This document shows, piece after piece, positions 1 to 9,422 of a DNA stretch of 64,000 nucleotides (the first letter of the stretch is position 1; every line of letters begins with the position of its first letter). The stretch spans positions 72,397,717-72,461,716 of the forward strand of contig CM023457.1 of assembly GCA_013339765.2 (NCBI GenBank), in the 5' to 3' direction. The DNA comes from Haemaphysalis longicornis. Taxonomy: Eukaryota > Arthropoda > Arachnida > Ixodida > Ixodidae. The position numbers and the translations under genes were made by a program. The notes under the pieces are model-generated. The model was not told the DNA's origin. It saw only the letters and a list, made by a program, of their open reading frames with translations, and ran no database searches.

Positions 1-203
1 TACAGGACAGGATTTACGACAGACTACAGGACAGGATTAACTACAGACTACAGGACAGGATTTACTACAGAATACAGGACAGGATTTACTACAGGACAGG
101 ATTTACTACAGACTACAGGATAGGGTTTACTAGAGACTACACGATGTCCCATTCCCTCACAGGATCATTCTGTCGTATTTTTCTGTTGTGTTTTTCGACT
201 GGG
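1..203. repeat. 24-bp minisatellite, first block, with ~60-bp tail
   Basis: Degenerate 24-bp units of the form ACAGGATTTACTACAGACTA run from the window edge to about 139. They are followed by a non-repetitive tail (141-203) containing GTCCCATTCCCTCACAG and ending near TTCGACTGGG. The same units and tail recur at 1078-1335, so the block was duplicated as a whole. The array continues beyond the window start. Confidence 0.85.
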
Positions 204-739
204 ATGCTCGTTTATTATATATTTTTTTCTATCCGGGAGAATAAATTTGCTTTCATGAGCAGATTGAGCGTCACTGACGGAACGCGATGATGGAACGTGA
301 TTTGGCCCTGCTTCAGAAGCACGGCCAAATCATCTGAAAAGTGCCCAAATGGGTCTGGCTAAATTTTGTAGCGCTATTTCGGTTTCCCAGATGGAAAGAC
401 TTCTGTACTTCTTGGTAACAGCTACGCGGGTTTGCAATTACACGGCTATTAAAGAAAAAAGGCCTAGCGCGAGCATCGGCCACGCTATTCGCTGGAGGCG
501 GCGTGGTCTCCGGCGTGTTCCAGCGTCACGTTCGAGCGGCTGCCGGATCCACGAGTTTCCGCGTGTGCAGTGTGCGTGTGCACGAGTTTACGCGACTGCA
601 CATGCATCAGGCATGTGCAGTCTGCGTAACATCACTTTTGTATTGCATGCATGAATGAACCACTCGTTGCATTGCTTACATTGCACCGAAGATATTTGGG
701 CTAGTTGGTGATACGACTTCGACATGGTAAAAGGCTCGC
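204..739. other. No recognisable feature
   Basis: Only short open frames occur here, on both strands, with no recognisable domain. The stretch separates the first minisatellite block from a foldback sequence. It may be ordinary intergenic DNA or an unrecognised repeat. Confidence 0.5.
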
Positions 740-839
740 TAGACGGGGACATAAGAAAAGACAGTGACACGGGACGAGCGCTAATGACACGGGATTAGCG
801 CTCGTCCCGCGTCACTGTCTTTTCTTGTGTCCCCGTCTA
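740..839. repeat. Near-perfect inverted repeat with 46-bp arms
   Basis: Arms at 740-785 and 794-839 are reverse complements with only two differences, both compatible with G-U pairing in RNA. The loop is 8 nt (786-793). A transcript would fold into one long hairpin. It may be a miniature foldback element; no flanking target duplication was identified. Confidence 0.85.
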
Positions 840-1077
840 GTGCGTCTTTTGCAATGTCGAAGCTTACATTGCCTTTTGGTACAGCTTTCTAAAATCAGTT
901 ATTCACTGAAAACAATTTTAAGCTTGTTCCAGAAAGGCAAGAATGCCCCCAAAGGATTATGTTTGTTGCTCATATTTTTATTGAAATTGTTATGCACATC
1001 CTGCATACTTCAGGTGCTTAATAGAAAAACATCACGGGAAGTAACTTTCTTTTGCAAAACAAGTTGAAATTCGAGAC

Positions 1078-1335
1078 ATGACCGGATTTACTATGAAAAC
1101 AGACATGACAGGATTTACTACAGACTACAGAACAGGATTTACTACAGACTACAGGGCAGGATTTACTACAGACTACAGGACAGGATTAACGAGAGACTAC
1201 AGGGCAGGATTTACTACAGACTACAGGGCAGGGTTTACAACAGACTACAGGACAGGACTTACTACAGAATACAGAATGTCCCATTCCCTCACAGAATCAT
1301 TCTGTCGTATTTTTCTGTTGCGTTTTTCTACTGGG
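1078..1335. repeat. 24-bp minisatellite, second block, with tail
   Basis: About eight units of 24 bp, in register with an open frame encoding repeated GFTTDYR(T/A) octapeptides, followed by the same tail as at 141-203 (here 1271-1335). The open frame follows from the 24-bp period being divisible by three and is probably not a gene. Confidence 0.85.
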
Positions 1336-1403
1336 TTCGCCCTGTCTGAAGCTCTGTCCTAAAAGGCAATGGCCCCGTGTTATTCGGTGCTCTCCAGCAA
1401 CCA

Positions 1404-1582
1404 CCCCGCGTTGCTGTCGTTCAGCGTGGCGTTTTCCAATGTTTTTTGTTGTCTCTAGCGTATTCCATCGCTCTCTCGATGGAAAATGCGGTCCCCGCGT
1501 TGATGTTGTCCAGCTCTGCGTTTTCCAGTGTATTCCGTTCTTTCCGGCGTATTTTATCGCTCTCCTAATGCTGGAAAACGCG
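1404..1582. repeat. Two diverged ~90-bp tandem units
   Basis: The motif CCCCGCGTTG at 1404 and 1493 begins two similar segments, each followed by GCGTTTTCCA, then GCGTATT and ATCGCTCTC. The units are diverged. Short open frames on both strands here look like repeat by-products. Confidence 0.6.
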
Positions 1583-1640
1583 GGGTTTTCCGACAGGGTA
1601 AGCTGGAGATTTTGTAGCAATACTGAATGGTCTGTCATGT

Positions 1641-1772
1641 GACACTTTTGCAATGAATCTAAAATTCTCTTTCAGACTATAAAAATCTGCAGGGACTACA
1701 AAATGCAGGACACTTTTGCAATGAATCTAAAATTCTCTTTCAGACTATAAAAATCTGCAGGGACTACAAAAT
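1641..1772. repeat. 68-bp direct tandem duplication
   Basis: The segment starting GACACTTTTGCAATG occurs at 1641 and again at 1709, nearly identical for about 64 nt. The near identity suggests a recent duplication. Confidence 0.9.
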
Positions 1773-1794
1773 GTTCGCATGGCAGATAATAATA

Positions 1795-2335
1795 TTAATT
1801 ACGGAATCCATTCGTAGTGGCTGAAGGACAGTCTGTGGTGCAGCAGAAATTTGTGTAGTGCCTACAGGGTGTTGCACAACAGACGTTTCTCCAGTACAAC
1901 AGAAATGTCTCATGCGACAGACATTTTGTAGTTCTACTACAAAGGTTTTTGTAGTGGGGTACACAATGTCTGTCGCATGATAGATATGTGTCTTGTACTA
2001 CATAAATGTCTGTCGTACGACAGACATTCTGTCGTCCTACTACAGAGATTCCTGTCTCACAACAGACCATCCGGCATTCCCAACAGAAATTCCTGTTGTG
2101 CGACAGAAATGCCTGTCGTACGACAGATTTTCTGTAGTTGTACTACAGAAATTCCTGTCGCACGACTGACCATCATGTAGTCCTAACAGAAATCCCTGTT
2201 GTGCGACAGAAATGCCTGTTGTACGACAGATTTTCTGTAGTTGTACTACAGAAATTCTTGTCGCACGACAGACCATCCTGTAGTCCCAACAGAAATCCCT
2301 GTCTTGCGACAGAAAGTTCTGTTCTGTATTTCGAC
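1795..2335. repeat. Palindrome-rich tandem array, 103-bp period
   Basis: The motif AACAGAAAT recurs at 2082, 2185 and 2288, giving an exact 103-bp period. Each unit holds several short palindromes of the type TGTCGTACGACA and CTGTAGTTGTACTACAG, so units could form several cruciforms. A more diverged part extends left to about 1795. No coding content is credible. Confidence 0.85.
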
Positions 2336-3667
2336 TGGGTTATTTCTTTTTCTTTTTTGAATGATGGACATGCACGTGAGAAGGTAGAGTGTGGTCCACT
2401 GCAGTTTGGGCATTTCACTTGTTGCTTGTTACAATCGTCACTCGTGTGGTCAGTGCTTGCGCAGTGAGCACAGATGGATCGGCCCCGGCACGACAGAGTT
2501 CCAATGCTATAGTTCTGGCAATTGAAACACCTTAGCGGATTAGGTATTTATGGACGCACTGTACAGGAAATAAATGCAGCATGGACCGATTCAGGAAGTG
2601 TTGGATGGTTGAAAGTCAAAACAATGTGCTTAGTTCGGATTTCCTCATCTGCGCGGCGTATAGGTATCCTCCTCACAGCTGTTACGCCTTCGTCTTTGAG
2701 CCCTTCGAGGAGATCATCTTCATTCTCATGAAGTACTTCTCGTTCAGAGATGACACCTTGGGTTGTGTTTAGGCTACGATGTGGCGTGACCGTCACTTCT
2801 AGTTGAGCCAGGGTGTCCTGTTTCAGGAGGTTTTCATTTTGGTTTTTTTCTTGGTACGTCTACCAGCAGGTCACCTGAGGCAAGTTTTTTTGCATGGTAG
2901 TCTTTCCCAACGATGTTCTTGAGGCATTTTGCAATGAGGAACTCCGATTTTTTTGCTAGGGGTGCATTTTCTTCGGAGTGTACCACAAGGTATTTGTTAA
3001 AGGTTTCGACAGGTGGAGCTGCTCTGATGCTAAGTACTTCGGTGGAACCCCTTTTCAGGGACCGATCAGTTTTTTTGGGGGGAGAAAAAGAAGCCATAAA
3101 TACATGGTGTACATTCGGTAGCAAGGCCGGCCGCCCACCACCGAGCCCAACAAGGAAACGTGACTTGACACGCTAGCCGTACCTTGCCACGATAACCTAT
3201 GCTCGGGATCGAGAGTGACGTCTTTGCACATGTTTAACCCTCGCCGCATTGAAAAGCTTAGAAATAAGGAAAAAATGAGATGACGGGACAGTGTTAGCAA
3301 AGGAAATAGGAAAGAGAAAGAGCTGAGAGGAGGACATGAAAAGGCGACTGGCTGATTCCCCCCGGGCGGGACAAACCGGGGGTACCGTCTGCGAGAAGCG
3401 GGGGCCGAAGTGGCGTGTTGACGCTGCAGGGGGGCCGTAAAGGTCCAAAACAACCCCAAATTTGGCTAAGCCACCAGGTTCCCCTTTTCCCCGGACACGG
3501 CAAAGCCACGCACAGCCGGGACGTGGGTGGGTCCAACCCACATGTGCTCGGGTCCGTGGTGTTGCAAGACACCAAGTGCGACGGCCATAGGCACCCCTGC
3601 GGAGCTCGGGACCGTGGAGGCGCTACTCACCAAAACACCTTGAGTACACAAGGTGCCCCCTGCGGGG
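2336..3667 (-). mobile_element. I-like LINE fragment: 5' end and ORF1 only
   Basis: On the minus strand this begins at 3667 with CCCCGCAGGGGGCACCTTG, closely matching the first bases of the full-length element whose 5' end is at 48995 (CCCCGCACGGGGCACCTTG). A 5' UTR of about 570 bp and most of ORF1 follow. Homology stops near 2336, at the edge of the palindromic array, so ORF2 is missing. Loss of the 3' rather than 5' part is not what target-primed reverse transcription normally produces, so later deletion or recombination is inferred. Confidence 0.8.
2340..3097 (-). pseudogene. Gag-like ORF1 of an I-like LINE, frameshifted and truncated
   Basis: This encodes the RNA-binding ORF1 protein of the LINE. 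The likely start aligns at 3097 with the ORF1 start of the full-length copy (48723). Conserved blocks include VTPHRSLN, QGVISE, DLLEG and DEGVTAV near 2590-2796. Three zinc knuckles follow around 2370-2550: the first has lost its histidine (C-X2-C then isoleucine in place of His), the second is C-X2-C-X4-H-X4-C, and the third begins CPNCSGPH. At least two frame changes break the reading frame. It is homologous to but clearly diverged from the ORF1 at 47.4-48.7 kb, so it belongs to another subfamily. Confidence 0.8.
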
Positions 3668-3689
3668 CAGAATTATTGAAGTTACACTT

Positions 3690-3975
3690 TCAGTTTACGT
3701 ATGGGACACACACACATCACATATTCTTAACTTTTAAATGGCACACAAAGACCCAAATGTTCGAGATGTGGACAAGCACTTACCGGCGTGACATCCTTGT
3801 TGAATGCAAAGATGGCTCTGGTAGGCGCAAACACTTTCCAGAACCCCACACACACCAAATCCCGGTTCACCCTGCACATTTTCTTGCAGATAATCCCATG
3901 TTTGCATGAAGTCATGTTTTAGAGTATTTATTAAGCGTCGGATGTATAAAACCAATTTCATATCGACCGTAACTG
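3690..3975 (+). pseudogene. C-terminal fragment of an I-like LINE ORF2
   Basis: On the plus strand, with frame adjustments, this matches the extreme C terminus of the ORF2 proteins elsewhere in the window: a knuckle CSRCGQAL, then ILVECK, HPAHFLADNPMF, and a terminal block ending in a form of ISYRP before a stop. The intact ORF2 has ILITCK, HPSLFLGDNAMV and ISYHA at these places. The fragment is diverged, lacks upstream domains, and abuts the opposite-strand 5' LINE fragment at 3667. Confidence 0.65.
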
Positions 3976-4044
3976 TTTCATCGATTTCCCTCGGATAAGG
4001 GCTCTTCCTAATCACTGAAAGCTGAACTAAATTTCCATTTATTA

Positions 4045-4440
4045 ATTTAGTTCTTAGCAGTGTGGTCCGCTATACCAATAGATTACATTTAGTCCAATGG
4101 CTCCTAGAGCATTTCTTAACCATTTACCTAAAGATATATGCCCCCCAAAAATATGAAAAATACCGATATTAGGCACTGTTAGGCCACGTTGCCTTCGCTC
4201 CAATAAACAACACAGACAACAAGTACCAAATTAGCTAATTCACTTTTTCTTCTTAGCAGTATGGTCCTCTACACAAATAGGTTGCCTTTAATCAATTGGC
4301 CCATTGACCATTTCTTGACCATTTTACCTAAAGAAATATACCCCCCCAAAATATCGTAATGACCGGTATTGGGCGCTAAATGGCCAAGTTGCCCTTTCTC
4401 CAATATGCAACACATAAGAGTAGCAAATAGGGTAATTGTC
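4045..4440. repeat. Two ~198-bp tandem units bordering the satellite
   Basis: The segments beginning near 4058 (GCAGTGTGGTCC) and 4256 (GCAGTATGGTCC) share ACCTAAAGA, a C-run and a gene-free AT-rich context. The second runs into the satellite at TAATTGTCATATTTTT (about 4434). They may be a variant of the satellite or a separate repeat. Confidence 0.65.
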
Positions 4441-5917
4441 ATATTTTTAGGAAACAGGGAAAAAGAATTCCAAATTGAGAAAAAAACCCGCTGTAATCGG
4501 AAGGGTCAATCGAATCCATGACCGCTGCATTATGCGTGTGGTGCGCTCCCAACTGCTCTATTCCGGCGAAATATGCCCTCTATATTTAACTTTGGATTTA
4601 TATTTAGAGAGGACGGAGACAGCTCAACTAGCGCTTCCCACGTCCACCGCAGGATACGAGGAGCATCTTCATGTTTCCAGCGGCGGCCACGTGAAAGGTG
4701 GTTGCAAGCCAACATAAGCCAATGGCATTTCCGGACTGCTGAAATCAGAAACCTCGCGATGCTTTTTTCGCAAAACAGAAATGCATCGGATGAGGGATAC
4801 CCTAAGAACACAAACCAACGATGTAGTCCTCATTGCCAGTGCCATTCGCCAACTGGAATGGGCTTTCTAGAGCCGAATAAACTAATTGTCTGATGTTTGT
4901 AATTCAGGGATACAGAACTAAAAGTTGAGAAATTTTCCGCCGTGAGCATAAGTGGCTATCTAACCAGGGACTTGCGCATAGCGCATTAGGTGCAGTACCA
5001 TTTGCGCTCCCCTTGTGGTTGATTCGCTCTTCACTTTAGCGGTGGGTTTTATTTAGAGACGTTTTGAGACCTGTGAAGTAGCACTTCCCTCCACCACCTC
5101 GGAAGACGCGGAGCGTCTTTCATTTTCCCAGCGGCCGCAATGTGAAACGTGGTGGCAACTCGGGATGAGCCAGTGGCCTTTCCGGACTGCTGAAGTCAGA
5201 ACCTTTCGTAATGCATTTTTCGCAAAAACAGAAATTTATGGCACGAGCGAATCCATAAGAACAAATATCAAGGTTGACGTGTTTATGTATATGGAATTAG
5301 GGTACTTGCAAGTGCTTAGTAGGGCCGATTGAGGTAATTGTAATATTTTTGGCACACAGGAGCAAAAAATCAAAATGGGGAAATATTGTGCCATGCTTGG
5401 AAGCCGGAATCGATTACAGAATATCCGCATAGCGAGCCAGGTGCGCTCCTAACTGCGCCATCCACACAACGTGTTCCTTATCGTCGTCAGTGGGAGTATA
5501 TATTTAGAGAGGTTGAGAGACCGGTAAACTAATAGTGACCTCGACGACCTCGGGAGACTCGAAGCGTCTTTTATGAGCCTAGAGGCCGCCACGTTAAACG
5601 TGTTTGCAAATGGGGGAAAGCCAGTGGCATTTCCGGACTGCTGAAGCCATACCCTCGTAATGCATTTTTCGCAGAACAGAAATATAGGGGAGGAGGGATA
5701 CCACAAGAACACACATCAAAGATGCAGTGTTTATTGCCAGTGCTATTCGACAACTTAAATTTGGTTTGCACTGCCAAATGAGGGAATTGTGAATTTGCTT
5801 TGAAGCAGGGATAAAAAATTCAACGTTGACAAAAACCTGCTGTGATGGAAACCGGTGATGGAACGCACGACCTCCGCATTATTCGTGTAATGCATTCCCA
5901 ACTGCATTATCCCGGCG
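4441..5917 (-). repeat. tRNA-headed ~450-bp satellite, short array
   Basis: There are a little over three units. The landmark TTTATATTTAGAGAGG or variants lies near 4590, 5045 and 5495, giving a period of about 450 bp. Each unit holds, in minus orientation, a degenerate tRNA-like module (4490-4570, 5400-5470, 5840-5915) with an A-box-like TGGCGCAGTTGG and a B-box-like GGTTCGATTCC. Shared blocks include CACGTGAAA, GGCATTTCCGGACTGCTGAA and TTTTTCGCA. The array ends where a TIR element carrying a LINE begins (5918). It is the same family as the array at 30.1-37.9 kb. Confidence 0.8.
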
Positions 5918-5933
5918 ACACTTTGGGCGGCAG

Positions 5934-7767
5934 ATGATGATGATGATGATGTTTGGAGTTTAATGGCGCAAGGCCGACTAAGGGCAGAGAGCGCCAAACA
6001 ATAGTGATTACATGAAAGTGGCATGGAAGTAAAAGTAGAACATTTCAGTAAAAATAAACCAAGTAAAAGACAACGTAATGAAGATGACTGGTGTAAAGGG
6101 CCAGGTTGTCAACAGGCATGATAAGAAATGAGATGTAAAAATTTTACGTTGTAAGAAACTCGAAAACGCGTTTGATTGAAAACATAGTTTCATCTCCTAA
6201 GAAGTATGACGGGTGTGGTGGAATATGTCGCGTGTGTAGTTGTGGGAAGTATTTGTGTCGTGTTGTGTCAAGTGCCTTACATTGTATAAGGATGTGGATC
6301 ACGGATAGGGCCTCTCCGCACCTGCTGCACAGAGGTCTTGGAGACCCCGTGAGGAGGTGCGAGTGCGTTGCATGAGTGTGCCCTATCCGTAATCTAGCCA
6401 AGGCGACTTCAGTGTATCTATTACGTGTGTCGGTGGTGTATGGCCCCAAGTGTGGTTTTATTACGTGTAACTTGTTGTCTGTCTGTTCACTCCAGTGTGT
6501 TTGCCATGTTTTGCGAAGTTGTTGTCTGATGTGTGGTTTCAGGTCGGTGTAGGGTAATGTGGTCATGTCTACTGCATTCAAGAGTGTAGCAGCAGCAGCC
6601 ATTCGGTCCGCTGCTTCGTTCCCGGCTATACCACAGTGGCCAGGGACCCAGCAAAGGATGCGTTCAAATTTGCGGACATACACAGACATAATACCTTGGA
6701 TGATAAGATTTACAACGTAATTTTTTGAAGACTTTGTTGAGGACAATGCCCGCACAACACTAAGGGAATATGTATAGATAATTGATTGTGGGATGTGGCT
6801 TTGAGGTATATGATTAACAACAAGAAGTACACCATAAGCCTCTGCCGTAAAGATACTTGTATTACTGTTAAGAGTTCTCGTGACACGTAGGCCGGGCCCA
6901 TGCGCCGCGCAGGACACAGAGGTGGCAGTTCTAGAAGCGTCCGTATAAAATTCAGAACATTGGTACTTCTGCTGCAAATACAAGGAATGCTGCAGAATTG
7001 CACATGTGGGAGCTCGGTTTTTATCTACATGTGTGAATGATGTGTCGCATGAGACAGGGCGGAGATGCCATGGTGCTATGAAATCTGTTACAGAACTTTG
7101 GATGGTATCTAAAAAGGAGACAGCAAGCTCTGACGCTTCCTCTCTAACTCTGTAAGAGAAGGGCGCAGAGAACGATGGTCGATTTAAAAGGAGTTCAGTC
7201 AGTGAGGTATCATGAAAAACTGATTTAAAAGGATGGTGAGGCATGGATGAAATTTTAAAAGCATAAAGGAGGTCTGTGTATGCTCGCTGACGTTGTAGGT
7301 TCCATTTGTCGCACTCTACATACAGGCTTTCGACTGTACTAGTCCGAAAGGCGCCACACGACAAGCGGAGCCCTAGATGAAGCACAGGGTCCAGCATTCT
7401 GAGGGATGTTTTAGTGGCTGACCCATAGACAACGCTGCCGTAGTCCAATCGTGAACCTATCAAGCTGGTAAAAACCCGCAACAGAAGCTGTTTGTCAGCA
7501 CCAAAAGAGATGTGCGAGAGAACCTTCAGGATATTCATTGTTTTTAAGCATTTATGTTTTAGTTGTTTTATGTGTGGGATTAATGCGGGCTTTTCGTCAA
7601 AGATTATACCTAAAAACTTGTGTTCCTTTTTTACAGGAATCGAGGCACCGTGGAGTTGAATGTCTGGATCCGGTCGGATGCCACGCCTCTTGGAAAACAA
7701 GACACAAGTGCACTTCCCTGGATTAAATTTAAAACCGTTGCTATCTGCCCAACCAGCTAGCTTGTTA
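5934..7767 (-). mobile_element. 5'-truncated I-like LINE copy with TSD
   Basis: This minus-strand copy ends at 5934 in a (CAT)n-type tail preceded by the family 3' UTR. It is truncated at 7767, within the ORF2 segment that reads VNKLAGWADSN. Flanks carry ACTTTGGCGGCAG at 7768-7780 and the same sequence with one extra G at 5920-5933, taken as the target-site duplication. Its ORF2 is closer to the copy at 23.7-27.6 kb than to the full-length copy at 43.4-49.0 kb. Confidence 0.85.
6144..7767 (-). pseudogene. ORF2 C-terminal half: RT thumb, RNase H, zinc knuckle
   Basis: An uninterrupted frame of about 541 codons, equivalent to residues ~690-1242 of the intact ORF2. It lacks the endonuclease and the RT catalytic palm. 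It keeps the post-palm region (GSRLDYGSVVYGSATK), an RNase H domain (FYTDAS, FTAEAYG, GHCGIAGNEAAD) and the terminal knuckle CSRCGEALSVIHILIQC. The usual second RNase H aspartate region reads IYTYSLSVVRAL where the intact protein has VFTDSLSVVRAL, so that catalytic Asp is Tyr. The absence of stops in a dead, truncated copy suggests recent insertion. Confidence 0.85.
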
Positions 7768-8160
7768 ACTTTGGCGGCAGAGGTGGCTACTGGAACATAA
7801 TTCTAACCTATCCCCTGTGCCGTTACAGCAAATTGCCGCACATGGGCCGATAACGAAAACGTGACCGATAACCGCAGGAACAACAAATTGCTGTTTTTCA
7901 TCGCCACGGCACCTGCCGCAATCACCACTTGGCGCGGTCATCGAAGCCTCTAAAGGGACCTCTCCTTCTCCGAGCATCACTTTGGCGGCAGCGCTGGCTA
8001 CTAGAACATCGCCCTAACCTATCGCCCTGTACCGTTACAGGTTTGTAAACTGTCTCACTTAGCCGTTGCTGTGCTCAAGTTGTCGCTGCTGCCGCCAAAA
8101 ATTGTTGTGTCGAGAATATTGAATTCCCTGAGGGTGAAGAGTGACTAGAGCGCGCTAGCG

Positions 8161-8780
8161 ATGGCATTGTGTGCACTCTGTGTAAGCTCTTGTATCATAC
8201 GGGACAATGTGCGGGTGTCCGACGCAACATTGATGTCCAAAGGGGATAAGTATCGCAACAGTTGGAAATGTCTGAAGTGCAGGCCTCCAAGATCTTGTGT
8301 GCAACCGGAAAAATACGATGACCAACATAGCGTACGGGATGTGTTTTTAATGCTGCAGGCGATCAATCAAAAGCTATGGCCCTGAAAAAACCCGTAATAA
8401 GATAGAAGAGTCTCTGCAGTTCATGTCCGATCAGATAACAGACGTAATAAAAACGCAACAAGGAAAATGAGCGCAACGTAAAGAAATACGAGCCAAGATT
8501 GAAAAACTGGAATTGGAAGACAAAAAGCTGGAATCGCAAAACCGTCAGCTTGACGACATTGAATCGCGTAGCCGAAGGTACAATCTTGAATTGGCATAGC
8601 ACAGACTGATCAGAGATCATGTTGGCAAGATAAATGAGTTATCTGTCCAAATAGAGCTTCCTGAACTATCACGTGACGATGTGGCAGCAATTCACCATTT
8701 ACCATCCAAACAACATCACATTATTTGCCGTGTCACGACACTTAACGTCAGATATGCATGGTGGCACAACAGCCTCAAAA
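8161..8780 (+). pseudogene. ORF1-like protein of an L2/CR1-like LINE
   Basis: It begins MALCALCVSS and contains WKCLKCRPP, resembling the PHD-like cysteine motifs found in ORF1 of some L2/CR1 elements. After a stop at about 8383, a charged coiled-coil segment (KIEKLELEDKKLESQ) leads to DIESRSRRYNLEL, the usual junction before the RNA-binding domain. LPELSRDDVAAIHHLPSK and an AWWHNSL segment (8660-8780) match the following domain. Stops and frameshifts prevent function. Confidence 0.6.
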
Positions 8781-8997
8781 TATCGGAAACAAAGTTCGCG
8801 TGCTGGAAAACCTCACGGAACGCAGTAAATATTTTTGCCGCAGTTAGTTACATGTTTGGATGTAAATATAACTCAAACTTAGTCGAATAATTAGTGTGAT
8901 TTTATCCGTCTTCCTATGTACCAAACATTTTTTAAAACGCGATAATGGTCGCGGGGGTAGTTTTTGTATGCTGTTTAAGAATATTTAGACACCAGAC

Positions 8998-9210
8998 TTG
9001 CTAGCGTTATTTACATTATGCACGTGCGACTATGAAGTGTTATCTGTATGTTCAGGAAGCACCCTTTTTGTAGTGTGTTATCGTCCTCCACAGGGCTCAG
9101 TCGTAGCATTTATTAGCTTCTTTGAATCTCTGCTTTCATACTCCCGCGAAAAGCGATTAGATCTAGTAGGTGGAGGGGACATAATCATTAACATGGTAAG
9201 TAAAGATGGT
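8998..9210 (+). pseudogene. Endonuclease fragment of an L2/CR1-like LINE
   Basis: A 71-residue frame contains CYRPPQGSVVAF and LDLVGGGDIIINM, matching the central strands of apurinic-type LINE endonucleases (the YRPP and GGDFN motifs). The catalytic residues before and after it are absent. It lies downstream of the ORF1 remnant in the same orientation, as expected for one decayed element. Confidence 0.6.
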
Positions 9211-9326
9211 TAGAAAGGAAATTTGGACTTGTTATAATAGGCAAATGGATTTTTCAAATGTCATTGATTTACCAGCATCACGCACAATTCTTCCATGTTA
9301 CTACAGGGTTTCCCGCTCAATATAAC

Positions 9327-9422
9327 CCAAACGCCAGTGAATATAATCCCAGCGCCATTGAATATAATCCAGGTGCCAACCAATATAATCCACGCCCCAA
9401 CCAATATAATCCCGTATAATTT
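9327..9422. repeat. Short tandem repeat, ~22-bp units with AATATAATCC
   Basis: About four degenerate units contain AATATAATCC followed by GC-rich spacers with GCC(A/C). The period is roughly 21-24 bp. Confidence 0.75.

Larger units (their letters stand above)
5918..8100. mobile_element. Small TIR element split by a LINE
   Basis: The motif TTTGGCGGCAG lies at 7771 and 7981 and, inverted, at 8088-8099 (GCTGCCGCCAAA). Another copy with one extra G lies at 5921-5933, on the far side of the inserted LINE. The simplest reading is a ~330-bp non-autonomous inverted-repeat element at the end of the satellite, later entered by the I-like LINE at its left terminus. The copies at 7771 and 7981 head two diverged ~60-bp repeats. 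No transposase is present. Confidence 0.5.
8101..9240 (+). mobile_element. Decayed L2/CR1-like LINE fragment
   Basis: Pieces of two LINE proteins lie in order on the plus strand with several frame breaks: an ORF1 start with a cysteine-rich motif, a coiled coil and an RNA-binding-like region, then part of an endonuclease. No 3' end is seen before the short tandem repeat at 9327. The L2/CR1 assignment rests on domain style and is not a database result. Confidence 0.65.

Noticed and set aside
1078..1362. Open frame with repeated GFTTDYR octapeptides
   Set aside because: Explained by a 24-bp tandem repeat whose period is a multiple of three; no start context or domain supports a protein.
4530..5712. 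Recurring minus frames starting MFLxYPSS within satellite units
   Set aside because: They recur because units are homologous, but lengths and stops differ between units and no domain is present.
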